Position numbers and translations under genes: made by a program. DNA of 64,000 bases from Cucumis sativus (lineage: Eukaryota > Streptophyta > Magnoliopsida > Cucurbitales > Cucurbitaceae). The first letter of the stretch is position 1, and each line of letters starts with the position of its first letter. The DNA is taken from NCBI RefSeq assembly GCF_000004075.3, contig NC_026656.2, positions 3,472,001-3,536,000 on the forward strand, in the 5' to 3' direction. Positions 1 to 11,300 of the stretch are shown piece by piece. The notes below the pieces were generated by a model. The model ran no database searches. It saw only the letters and a program-made list of their open reading frames with translations, and was not told the DNA's origin.

Positions 1-1456
1 TATTATTGGCAAATGTTTTACTTATCCAAATATGACTTGACAATTTCTTTTTGGATTGAAGAGCAATGAAAATTATTTTGATTGCTGTCTAATCAAGAGA
101 TGATTCTAAAAAGGTTTGGGGTTGTAGCTAATTAAAAACGTATATATATAGTAGCAAAATATAGATATTATGGTTTTACATAGTCCTAACTTTGTTGAAG
201 AATTAATCATCAACCTCAACCGTCAAAGTGAGTTTAGTTCACACCTTTGAGATAAGATGAGATCTCCATAATTGTCATGAAAATAGAAAATTGAGCTTTA
301 GTATCTTTGTCAACATCTTACTTTTGGGGGGCACACTGCCATGTGCCTTTTCTAGTATTCCTTAGACTTCATTAGTAGGACATTATTAGGCTTTGCCTTA
401 AACAACATTCAATATACTTATTTTGTCGATTAATACGTCAAATGTCTCAATATTTAATTTAAAAATATACATGCAGAAGCGAAAAAGAATCACAATCTGG
501 CTTTAAGAGGGGATGGGAAAGAATTTTGTGATGAATCTTATGGAAAATTAATTATGGGTACTCCCCAATCCTAACTTTTGACAACTCACGGATATCTATA
601 TTAAACCTGGTACAAGGAACTGCAAGAGAAAATTTCATTATCCAATTAAGTGAGAGCGACAATGACAACCCCATCATTATAGAAAGTCTAATACCTTTCC
701 CTCTTAGGATAGGATAGGATAGACTTCAATCAACTTTTTTTTTTCTCTCTTTCAAGCTGTTTTGATACCTACTTTGTTAGCAAAACATTCTGACAAACAG
801 TTTAATTGAAACAATATTAAAGAAAAATGTCAAAGGTAATTGGAATATTCCCCAAACAAGCATATGACCTCTTTGTTCTTTCCTAAATTAGGTTAAGTAC
901 TTCTACAATGTTCTTCTTAGAGAATAGAGATTGAGAAATATTTTAATTACTTAATTTTTCCATCGCCTTTTTCAAACTCTTAAAAAAAAGAGAACATGGT
1001 ACAAAAGTAGTTTTGTTAAAATAAATTGCTCAAGAGACCAAAAAGTGGTTTGAACTACACAGATAATACTCAACTCAGCAAGTCCAGTTCAAAGATGATA
1101 ATATTGAGAGATAAAAACTACATATATATTTGGGATCCAAATAAGAGTAAAGATAGAATTCTTCTATGTAAGAGAAGTCAATTTAAAATCCAGCATAGGA
1201 AGGGGAACCCCATTCATTTGATTCATCAAATTGTTTCTAAATTCTTTCTTAATCTCTTTCCTAATGGCTCAAACTCAAACTGAAATTTAAGCAAATTCAG
1301 TCATTCATTCATGCATAAAAAGCAAATCAAGAAGACTGTTTCGTTTCTCCAACGGATAATACTACTACACCTAGAAAAATAATAAAAAACAAAACAAAAA
1401 ACCAAAGGTGGAAAAAAGGGAAAATTTTCTTCTAATGAAACTCCACCTCTTCTCCC
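1..1456. other. 3' flank of calreticulin, no gene seen
   Basis: AT-rich DNA downstream of the calreticulin stop codon (that gene runs on the minus strand). The part next to 1456 must hold its 3' UTR. An 85-codon open frame at 1026-1283 starts from a non-ATG codon and has no recognisable domain, so I do not call it. I see nothing else supportable. Confidence 0.6.
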
Positions 1457-4400
1457 TTACAGTTCATCATGTTTGTCGTCTTCGTCTTCCTTTTTGTCCA
1501 AATCTGCCTCGGCGTCGGAGTCATCTGCATCTGCGTCGTCTGATTTGTCGTCATCTTCGTCCTCAACCTAGTAGAAAGAAAGAATGCATCATCAGAATAT
1601 TACAACAGAGAAGAAATCATCATTCTCAAAAGCTGCAGTTTTCAACATGGAAGGAAAGCTTCTCTTTTTATGATTACTTACATCTGAGTCAACGGGATCA
1701 TTCTTGGCTTCCTGATGAATGAACAACAAAAACAGAGTTAAATGGGCCATTCAAAAAATGCCAATTTAGGACAGGATGTTTAAAGTTGTTGAACAGTTTG
1801 TTACCTCCTCTTCTCTTTTCTTCTCTGCCTCCTCGAATGCAGCTTTCTCCACCTTAAAGGATACATGAAATTCAATTAGTACTATGTAGGTCAAATACGG
1901 GGAAAGAAAGGCGACTGCAAGAAAAAAGTTTATAATATGTACCTCCTTATTCTTGCCCCATGTATCTTCGGCGACCTGCTTGGCATATTCTGGATCGTCG
2001 GTGATCAAGACATTGTCAAACAAGGTGCCTGATTTCACCTGATTTCCAATGATTTTGACCATCAATGAACGAAAGAGATGCATACAGAAATGGTTCACAA
2101 AGAAACAGAGAGAGAAGTAGTTGTACCTGCCACAACTCAATACCAACGTATTTCAATTTGGGGAAAACATAGAGCTCGGGGTCATCCTTAAAGTCTGCAA
2201 AGAGATGAAGAGAATCAGCAACAACGTTAATAAAACAGAACTAATGATTGTTGAAACACGACTGAGATTTGATTGTTGAAACACGACTGAGATTTGATAA
2301 CATCAATAGAAAACAACCTGGGTTGTCAATCATTGGTGCCTTCCATTTTCCCTTGTAGTTAGGGTTCTTAATTTTCTGAAAAGAACAAAAATAATGTTTA
2401 AAATCTTCCAACAGAAAATAGAAAGGTGATGATACTAATGTCATGGACTAGCGTAAAGAAAAAACATAAACCAACCTTAGGTTCCCATGGGCCTTTGTAG
2501 TCAGGGTTGGGAATGGTTGGGGCGACCCATTCACCATCTTCCTCATCATCCCAGTCTTGGGGCTGAAACAAGTAGGTTTGGCTCGTTAGTAACAGAGTTT
2601 CTTCTTAAGGAGTTATCATTAATATATGTACGCAGGGATTTAGTAACAGAAAGCTTGTGCGTTAATATAAGAAGCTGACTGTGTCGCAAGACCTGTGTAT
2701 AATTAATCTATGCCCTCAAAACGAAATGTCCAACCATTTAAATGAATGTGTGGACATTAGATACCACGGGCAATAGTTTCTACATAAAAAAGAGATGGCT
2801 AAAAGAGAAATTTTCAAATAGCTACCTTGGTGGCGTCTGGATCAGTTATCTCTTTAGCCATGTCATCATATCCCTGTTTACACAAAACACGTGAATTTAA
2901 GAACACGTATAATCATAATATATGCTACAAATTTGTATACCACGCAGGAAGTGAATAACTAGGGCATCCTTACCTCAGGCTTCTTATCTTCTGGATCAGG
3001 AATGAACTCTTTGTCATCCCAATCCGCAGGCTGCAAGTAATCAAAATAGAGACATAAATAAAGATCCACAACGTCAAACATCATTCTCTAAAATGGGCTC
3101 CTCATTAGTGTGCTTGTAGGGTTCTAACCTTCTTGGCTTCAGGATCCTTGATCTTCTTTGGAGGGAGGAGGCTCCAGTCACTGTACAAACTACCTGTTTG
3201 CTTCTCTACATTGTCGATGAGGATGCTGTAAGTTGCATCAGGACGAATGATGAAGGTGTAAACGTGAGTGAGTTGGTCAGTTTCACAGGGAACTTCCTTC
3301 TTGATCAAGTGATTAGTGTTATTATAGGTGAGAATAGCATGCACTTTCTTGGTACTGTAGCCACAGATATCTGGGCCAAACATGATGCTGCAGGCAACAA
3401 AAAACACATAATCATAAAGAAAGTCATGAGATTATCAGTCATAAATAATAAAAAAATAAATGAATTGAAATTGACACTTCTCGTGTTCAGTATTAACCTG
3501 TAAGGAGTTTCACCACCGAATTTCTTCTGATCAACGTCACCACTAAGCAACTTCATGTATCCACCTCCACAATCAAGCTTCTGTTCGTTCTTGACGGAAA
3601 ATTGGAAAACAAGAATGTTGTCTTTGTTGCTGAATTCAGGGTACTCGGCTGAAATAGCGTAGAATCTATAGTCTTCGCTAGTTTGGATACCTAAGACACC
3701 CAAATAACAGAATAATTCAATACTGCTTGAAACAATTCAAACATAAGTATTCACCCCGCCAGCAAATACGGGAAGCTTCAACAGTACGGAAAATTAAAAC
3801 TAATAATGTTAAGCAATTAATTTAACAAGAGCTTTATACCTTTGTCGTTAGCATCTCCGTGCCATTTTCCAGGGGTGTAGTTCCATTCTCCCGCTAAACT
3901 TTCGTCTCTTTTCCAGTCGGATTTAACCCATCTCTTCTCCCATCCATCTTCAGTATTACCAAACGTAGTCAGAATTCGAAATCAAACCAAACAAAACAGC
4001 AATAGGTAATAAAACGATATGGATATACCACAAGACAGTTCGACATATCAAGTTCAACACCAGATTCATATTCTAAAACCTTTGGAAACGTATCAAAGAA
4101 TAACGATAAAAAAAAATTAAATCGACTATATACCACACCAAAAATTTGACGTCTAGTCGACCTAAGGAAATAGCAATGCAATACAATTCAATATATCGAA
4201 AGCTTTAATCAAAGAGCATCAATATTTTTCAACGTACATCATCAGAGAAAAAATAACAATACGGAAATTTCGTGATTCTAAAACGACAAAACACAAATAA
4301 GCCAAACAGATCTACACTGAACAGTCTACATTGTGAAGTGAATGTCAATTTTCCACACACACTGAACAGTCTACATTTAGATCAGTAACTGATGGAACAA

Positions 4401-4659
4401 AACAACCGATCCACCAAAATCAAACAAATTCAACTTCAACAATCTAAACACACGTTCTATATTCATCAACATCTAAAAATGCACGTAAATTACAGAACCA
4501 AAAAACAATGGATCTAAAAATTACACAAAACAAAGCGGTAAAAGAGAGCGATATCATACCATCAAAACGCTCCTCGAAAAACACCTTAGCCGAAGCGAAA
4601 GCAAGGAGAGATAGAAGGATCAAGGAAAGTAAATTAGGGTTTCGAACCCTAAACGCCAT
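1457..4659 (-). CDS. CRT: calreticulin, ER calcium-binding lectin chaperone
   Basis: Calreticulin binds Ca2+ and monoglucosylated N-glycans in the ER lumen and helps glycoproteins fold. Coding exons (minus strand): 4659-4560, 3947-3840, 3690-3498, 3387-3129, 3030-2974, 2873-2826, 2562-2476, 2375-2318, 2194-2127, 2038-1943, 1852-1805, 1711-1682 and 1567-1457. They sum to 1263 nt, or 420 residues, the normal plant length. Visible features are a signal peptide (residues 1-24, ending ASA), a lectin-like N-domain with cysteines in LDCGGGY, PDICGY and VPCETD, and a P-domain at about 205-303 with the usual repeats ([39 protein letters not shown]). The C-domain ends in a long Asp/Glu tail and the ER-retrieval signal HDEL. 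NYT at N56 is a possible N-glycosylation site. All introns are GT-AG. The family call is secure; the exon edges are by eye but phase-consistent. Confidence 0.97.
2246..2295. repeat. exact 25-bp tandem duplication in calreticulin intron 8
   Basis: Two back-to-back identical 25-bp units (2246-2270 and 2271-2295) beginning GATTGTTGAAACACGACTGA. They lie inside the intron between coding exons 9 and 8 and do not touch the splice sites. Perfect identity suggests a recent slippage or duplication event. Confidence 0.95.
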
Positions 4660-4750
4660 GGCTTCAAGCTTACAAAGCTAGAGAGAGAGAGTTGGGAAAG
4701 AAGAAACGAAATGGCGAAGTTGGGGGAACGAAACGAGAAGCACTGGGGAC

Positions 4751-4756
4751 TATATA
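4751..4756 (-). promoter_or_regulatory. TATA box of calreticulin
   Basis: TATATA on the minus strand, about 92-97 bp upstream of the ATG. This places transcription start near 4720 and gives a 5' UTR of roughly 60 nt. A TGACGTC bZIP-type core (4764-4770, minus strand) lies just upstream. Confidence 0.6.
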
Positions 4757-4822
4757 GGGAGACGACGTCATATATTTCACGATGGGATCGCGAAAGTTAA
4801 TCAAAAAGAAAATATATGCCGA

Positions 4823-4841
4823 CGTGGAGATAGTAGCCAAT
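4823..4841 (-). promoter_or_regulatory. ERSE-like site, CCAAT half inverted
   Basis: On the minus strand this reads ATTGG-N9-CCACG. The 9-bp spacing is that of an ER stress response element, but the CCAAT half is reversed, so it is a variant rather than a canonical site. It sits between the TATA box and the two perfect elements. Confidence 0.4.
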
Positions 4842-4870
4842 AGGAAAATACCAATTAGACAGTTGTGATA

Positions 4871-4889
4871 CGTGGCGTTTTATTATTGG
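4871..4889 (-). promoter_or_regulatory. ER stress response element (ERSE), proximal
   Basis: The minus strand reads CCAAT-AATAAAACG-CCACG, an exact match to the ERSE consensus CCAAT-N9-CCACG. It is in the same orientation as calreticulin and about 120 bp upstream of its TATA box. ERSEs are bound by NF-Y together with membrane-released bZIP factors (plant bZIP28/bZIP60 type) in the unfolded protein response, which fits an ER chaperone gene. Confidence 0.8.
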
Positions 4890-4999
4890 TAACTACACGA
4901 ATTGTGAGGGGTTTCTATTGAAAGTTACACGTGTGTAGAGTTGGAATGGATTTTATTGGACTGATCGATATGACCTGGTAAAGGGATGCGGGAGGGCCA

Positions 5000-5018
5000 C
5001 GTGGGGATATTTTATTGG
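5000..5018 (-). promoter_or_regulatory. ER stress response element (ERSE), distal, merged with a G-box
   Basis: The minus strand reads CCAAT-AAAATATCC-CCACG followed by TGG, so the CCACG half overlaps a palindromic CCACGTGG G-box. The spacing is an exact 9 bp. This is the second perfect ERSE, about 340-360 bp upstream of the calreticulin ATG and in the same orientation. Confidence 0.8.
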
Positions 5019-5266
5019 GTAAGTTAAAAGAGAAATATGTAGTGGAGTTGCAGTGGATCTATGCTCGGATTTTCCACATTTGAAATATTGTAAATTTTGT
5101 TGGATGGAATTATCCGGAAGACAAAATGAATGCCGATTTGAATAATTTATTGTATGAGAAAGGTTGTTTAATTAAATTTAAGAAAGACATAAATGTATAG
5201 ATTCCCTAAGTAGTGACGGATTTTTTTTAAAAAATTTGCTAATTATTTTTTAAAATTAGCAAATCG

Positions 5267-5268
<2 letters not shown>

Positions 5269-5327
<59 letters not shown>
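5269..5327. repeat. (AT)n microsatellite
   Basis: About 59 bp of uninterrupted AT dinucleotides. Confidence 0.97.
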
Positions 5328-5332
<5 letters not shown>

Positions 5333-5861
5333 TGAGAAAATATTAATAAAAAATAATCTAAAAAATTCAAATTGATTTAGTGAAAAGTAATGAAATTGGA
5401 ATCAAATAAAATCTAAAATAAAAAATGTAAGGTTATATCCATTTTGAAACTTGGGATCAAACCGAAGTTAAATTCTAAATATGGTAAAGTTATAATATCT
5501 TGAAATATATAGAACAAATGAATGTATCTTAATTGATATGTTTTAAATTTTTTGTATCATATTTTTTTAACCATTCTTGCTAGTTTTTCTTTCCAAATCT
5601 TCTACTAAACTTGGATATAATTTAGCTGTCAATTCAAATAGAAAGGTATATATTAAAAAAAAAAAATTTTGTTTTTCAAATTCAATTAAAATTTGAAACG
5701 GACTAAACAAATATTGAGTTGATATGGTTGTAGATTTTAAAGTAAAATCATTAAATTATTTTTTTTATGACAAATCTTGTAAATTTAAAATTAATTGGGA
5801 AATTGCAATAGAGGACTATTTTAGCAATAATAATTAAGGATATAACAATATTTTTAAAAAA

Positions 5862-5994
5862 TTGCAAATATAACAAAATTATCACTGATATACTTGTATA
5901 GCTGATAGACTTCATATGTATATCACGTGATAGACCAATATTTGCAACATTGTCTATCATTGATAGAATTTGACAAATTTTGCTATATTTGTAA
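5862..5994. mobile_element. MITE-like repeat with terminal inverted arms, copy 1
   Basis: The left arm TTGCAAATATAACAAAATT (5862-5880) and the reverse complement of the right arm, TTACAAATATAGCAAAATT (5976-5994), match at 17 of 19 positions. The 133-bp body has no coding capacity and holds several GATAGA/TCTATC motifs, including the palindromic CTATCATTGATAG. Related sequences occur near 6691, 36085, 36760, 62020 and 62995. No clear target duplication was identified, so the MITE label is provisional. Confidence 0.55.
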
Positions 5995-6690
5995 AAAATT
6001 TATAATTGTGCTATATACTTAATTAATTCGAATTTAATTGCTAAATTTGCAATTATTCCAAATTAATTCGTAAATTAAGATATCATGATAAAAAAACGAA
6101 ATCAAAATAACCCACGATTTCGTTTAATATAATTAAAATCATTAGAAAGTAAATTTTTAAAGGGGTAAAAAACAGAAAAAAAATAATAGTGATAGTTTTA
6201 GTTATAATCGACTTTTTGATATAAACATTGGGTTCTTAAACTTGAACTTATATAATTATTACAAGTTTTAGAACTATTTAAGTTTTAAATGTCTAATTTT
6301 AATATTTATATAAGTTTGAGGATATAATTACGTAATGTTTTTGTGACAAAAAAAAAAGATGATCAAAAGTTAGGTAGAAGGAGATAAACAAGTTGTTTAT
6401 ATATACACGTAATTAAATCAAAAGAAAAGCCTTTCAAATAAGGAAATTGAATACATATAGTCAGGGTCTTTATAATAATCCAATTGGGAAATATGTTATT
6501 AATATGAAATTTGAAAATGGTTTAATTGTGAGATCATGAAATGTTGAGGCAATAAACAAGAGGCCCAAACGACTCTAAAATAATATATTATTAAACTGGA
6601 TTCATTTAAATTAATCATATCATATCCGTGTGATCTTTTCGATATTTGAATTGAAAGTCAATTAAAGATTAATATTTCGTAAATTCATTC

Positions 6691-6775
6691 ATATATAACA
6701 AAATTTGTCATAGTCTACGATAAGCGATAGGAGTTTATCAGACGATAGACTTTATGCTATATTTACAATTTTTTA
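6691..6775. mobile_element. MITE-like repeat, copy 2
   Basis: Shares the pattern of the element at 5862: a left arm with ATAACAAAATTTG, a core with CGATAGG and CGATAGAC, and a right arm TGCTATATTTACAA. It is shorter (about 85 bp) and diverged. Confidence 0.45.
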
Positions 6776-8381
6776 AAATTTGTGTTATTTGGTTGGTTAT
6801 TGTTACTAAAATTTGTTTAATATGATTACCTATATTTTTTTTTGCCAAAATCTATATTTTTGAGTGATTTTTAATTATCATATTACATTATGTTGGTTGA
6901 ATGGAAAACTAATTGGGTTTAATTAGTCAAACTCTTAACAATTAATGATACTGTTCTTATAGGTTAAAGCCTCCTCACTCTTGTTGTGATTATTTTATAT
7001 TTTGAACTTTGTTTGGAGTGTTGTAACTTATATAATAATTATTGTTAGTCTTTGTGAAAAAAATAAAACAGTATTTAGTAAATTTCAGCTTTTGAATTTG
7101 AAAAAATAGGCTATTTGGGGAACAAATACAAAAACATCTTATTTTCCATAGAATTAATTCTAATAATTTTTTTTTGAAATTTAAAATTTAGAATTATTGT
7201 TGAGTTTAATAAAATTTGTTAGTTATAGATTAACTTTTAAACATTAATTGAAATAGTTTATTTTTTTTAAAAAAGGAATCAACATCGTATACTTATTTTT
7301 TAAAAAAGAAATCTATTTAACTCATCAAAAATAGAAAATATATTTAATTATGTGAAAAATAGATAAATAAAATGTAAAAGCAAATATTAACAAGAATTTT
7401 TACAGAATCTAAAATCTACAATACTGCTTTTAAAAACACATAAAAATTAACGTATTTATTATTAAAATTTTCTTTTTTAAATGTCAAAATTAATTTTTAC
7501 CAAAATTGGTTCAATTAAAGACGGTTGGTTGCATGTGGGAAACAAATGTTCGTGAAACCTTAGTTAGGATCCAGGGAGAAATGATAATATCTGTCATCAC
7601 TTACAAAATCACTCTCTTTAAAACTTTTGATTACCCACACTCTTTTTCCCTCATAAATTATAAAATACAAAAGTAAAATACATAAAAGGTTTAAAGTGTA
7701 TTGGATTAAGACATTTATAAACAAGGAGTGGACTCCTTTTATGAACTCGAAGGCATACCTTCTTACAAAATAACCAACGTGGAACTTCCACATCCCACCT
7801 CGCCAAACCCAACAAAGATAAAGAGTGCACTAAAAATAGTAAGAACTAACCAAATATATATGTACTACTAAATTGTAACTTAAATAGGGTAAGAATCAAC
7901 TTCACAACATAATTTAATTATATTATCATCAACCCTAACACGTAATCCAACCTATATAGTATATACTTTTGCTTCCCTCTTCCACCTTACTTCAACAAAG
8001 GAAAAGAAAAAGATGTAATGATCAACGCTATTCCAAACAAAACTACTAAAAAAAGTTCGATTGTAAATTTGGTTTTGTAACGTGAAAAAAGTTAGAATTG
8101 AAATCTTAAAGCCTCATAATCAATAGTTATATGGTTCGATAAAAACATCATACATAATTCTCACATTAGGTATTGTTTAGAAGAGTTTTAACGAACTATA
8201 GGGACTAAATTCTAATTATAACAAGTAGCCACGCTCGATTCTCCAACCATAGGAATTAATTAAATTATAACTTTTTTTCAATTGGTAAAGACAGAATTTG
8301 TAATTTAACAGAAAATAAAGAAATTTACATTATAATTAAGGTATGATCATGAAGGCAAAAAGTATTGGGAATGGTTGTTGT

Positions 8382-11300
8382 TTATATATATTTGAAGATG
8401 ATGCCACCATGGGCAGCAAAAAAAGGGGCAAAAACTAAAGACTCAACGGCCATAAGCTTGATGAGAATATTGAGTGAGGGGCCGGAAGTGTCTTTGAGAG
8501 GATCCCCAACAGTGTCACCTATCACAGCTGCCTTGTGAGCATCTGACCCTTTGGGACCAAGTGCTTTCGCATGTTCACTTCTTCCTGCCTGCATTTTATT
8601 TGTTGAAACTGTTATATCGTATCGAATTCACCCTATAAAAAGTGTGTTTGAGAGTGGTTTTAAGTAAAACGGTTAGTGATAAAGTATTATAGCGGATTAA
8701 AGAGAGTTCTGTTTAATTTTAGTCATTGTACAATTTCAAAATAGTCTTAAAAAAAGTGACAGCGAAGGTCCCGTTTGATAACTGTTTAACTCCGTTTGGT
8801 AACCATTTAGTTTTTTAAAATTGAGTTTATAAACACAACTTTCACCTTCAAACTTCTTCCTTTCTTATCTACTCCAAACGAATGATTTATAAAATCAAGT
8901 CAATTTTAAAAACTAAAAAAGTTTTTCCAAACTTATTTTTGTTTTAGGGATTTGATTAATAATTCAATAATTGCACTTAACAAAAATGCAAATCATTCAA
9001 AGAGATATTAAGAAAATTGGATTAAATTTTGAAAACAAAAATAAATAACAATTCAAACAAGCTAGTATTTTAAAAAAAATTAAGTTTATAAAAACATATT
9101 TTTTTTCTTTGTCTTACATTTTTGGACGTTTATAAAAGCGAAGCAAAACTTTGAAATTAAAAAAAAAATATATATAGTTTTCAAAAACTTTATTTTTTAA
9201 TTTGCCAATAATTCAAATGTCTACATAAGAAATATGAAAAATATGATCAAGTAATCAAGATTTGATTACTTAAGGACTGTCAAGACCAACTGATTATTAT
9301 ATTCGATGGTTTTATAGTCTTTGAGTTATAATAGTTTGAGTTCAAAATGCTGACTATTTAGTCTGTGATACAAATGAGCAGAAATTAGAAATGATGATTA
9401 CAAAATAGTAAAGAAGGTAGACAATGAAGGCTTTCAAATAGTTTTACTATAACGCTTTAAATTATTATAATACACTCCACCTAGTGAATTCAAACTTTCC
9501 AAAAGCATTTTTAAATATACATGTTCAACAACAAACATTTCGGAACATGAGTAATAACTTTCCAAGCACGTAAAACGTTTGTTCTAACACTTAAAAAACA
9601 ACCATTTTTAGACACTTGAAAATTCATTAGAAATCTCAAGAAAAACACTTCCAAATACATTCAAAGGTAATCACAAGACAAAATATCTATAAAAAAAATA
9701 ATGTTAAGTGGTGAAAGAAGTCTAACCTCAATGTACTTTTTTGCATTATCCCAAGCCCCACCTGTGTTTGAAGCAGAGATAGCAACCTAACAAAAACAAC
9801 TTGAGCCATTCAATAATGGTATTAAAGCCGATCATGATGATTCCCACCAAACAAAGCTTATTTTTCAAGCAATAAGGTTAAAGCATGCTAAAAGAAATAT
9901 GACAATGTTACTGCTATAATCATTCAACTATTCTCTATAATTCAACATCATGTATATCGATCTTGTTTAATCGGGTTGGGACATGACACAAGATATGAAT
10001 GATAAATACATCTACATTATCGTATGAAAACGTGTTCGGGGACCATTGGAGAATTGAAGACACAAAAATTGGAGGTACAAGTATATCGATGACTATAAAG
10101 AAAAGAAGTTCACTTATAGACACAATCTATCGGTACGACCGAACAATTTTTTTTAAAAAAAACTAAAACCTCCAAATCATTACAACTTTTATAAGTAAAG
10201 AAACTAATTTTTTTTAAAGAAAAAGAAACAGTAATAGAGAAACAAAAACAATGTTAAAAAAAACTGTTTTAGTGAAACAAATCAACACAAAAATATTATG
10301 AAATTTCTCACAAAAAAAGAAAAACTTGTTATGGATGGAAGGAAAATGATGTATATACCTGCACTCCAGAAACAAGAGAACCAGCCAAAAGGCCAGCAAG
10401 AGTTTCAACTCCAAAGAATGTTCCAGCAATGAGTGGTGTTACCAAAACAAGACCACCAGGTGGGATCATTTCTTTAAGCGAAGCATCGGTTGATATCTTC
10501 ACACAATTTGCATAGTCTGGCTTCGTCCTGCCTTCCATCAGCCCAGGGATAGTGTTGAATTGTCGTCGAACTTCCTCGACCATCTTCAGCGCTGCACTGC
10601 CAACGCTCTTCATTGTCATGGCTGAAAACCAGTATGGAAGCATTGCACCCACTATCAATCCTATGAAAACTTTTGGATTCATTACGTTGACTGTTTCGAT
10701 GTCTGCTCGGCTTACGAAGGCGCCGAACAAGGCAAGGGAAACAAGAGCAGCTGATCCAATGGCAAAGCCCTGCCCCATTATAAGAAAACAGTAAGAAGTT
10801 TTGAAGCAGCATGATGCTATGAAATCAACAAATGAAGATAGCAGAAAAATGTAGACAGTAGAGAATCGACCCAGATATATGTGGTTAACTTACAGTGTAC
10901 TAACTACGTCCACTGACATAGAAAGAGAGCAGTTAATTTAGATTACGGATCAAAAGGAACCTCTAGAGTTTATTATATAGTGCACTTCTTTAAACTCTAG
11001 AAAAATCATTACACATGACATAACCTAGCTCTTAGAATATTAAGAGAACAAAGAACATAATTGATTGATTAATTGTTGAAGAATTGGCACCTTTCCTATG
11101 GCTGCAGTCGTGTTTCCTGCAGCGTCTAAAGCATCGGTTCTCTCGCGTATCTCGTGGCTCATTCCAGCCATTTCGGCTATTCCACCTGCATTGTCACTTA
11201 TTGGACCATAAGCATCAATGGCTAGACCAGTGGCAATGGTGCTAAGCATTCCCAAAGCAGCCATTGCAATACCATACATAGCTCCCAAGCGGAAGCTCAC

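Larger units (their letters stand above)
5019..8381. other. intergenic, AT-rich, with MITE-like repeats; no gene
   Basis: About 3.4 kb between the calreticulin promoter and the 3' end of the H+-PPase gene. It contains an (AT)n tract and two MITE-like copies listed separately. The longest open frames (69 codons at 5751-5960 and 77 codons at 7560-7793) are low-complexity and show no family. Confidence 0.7.

Noticed and set aside
1026-1283. 85-codon frame near the left edge
   Set aside because: Non-ATG start and no similarity to a known domain; probably chance.
10552-10794. 80-codon plus-strand frame opposite H+-PPase exon 6
   Set aside because: Antisense shadow of a conserved exon, with no family of its own.
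10474-10812. 112-codon frame on the minus strand within H+-PPase exon 6
   Set aside because: It is a shifted frame of the true exon (10769-10359), which encodes the conserved pump sequence.
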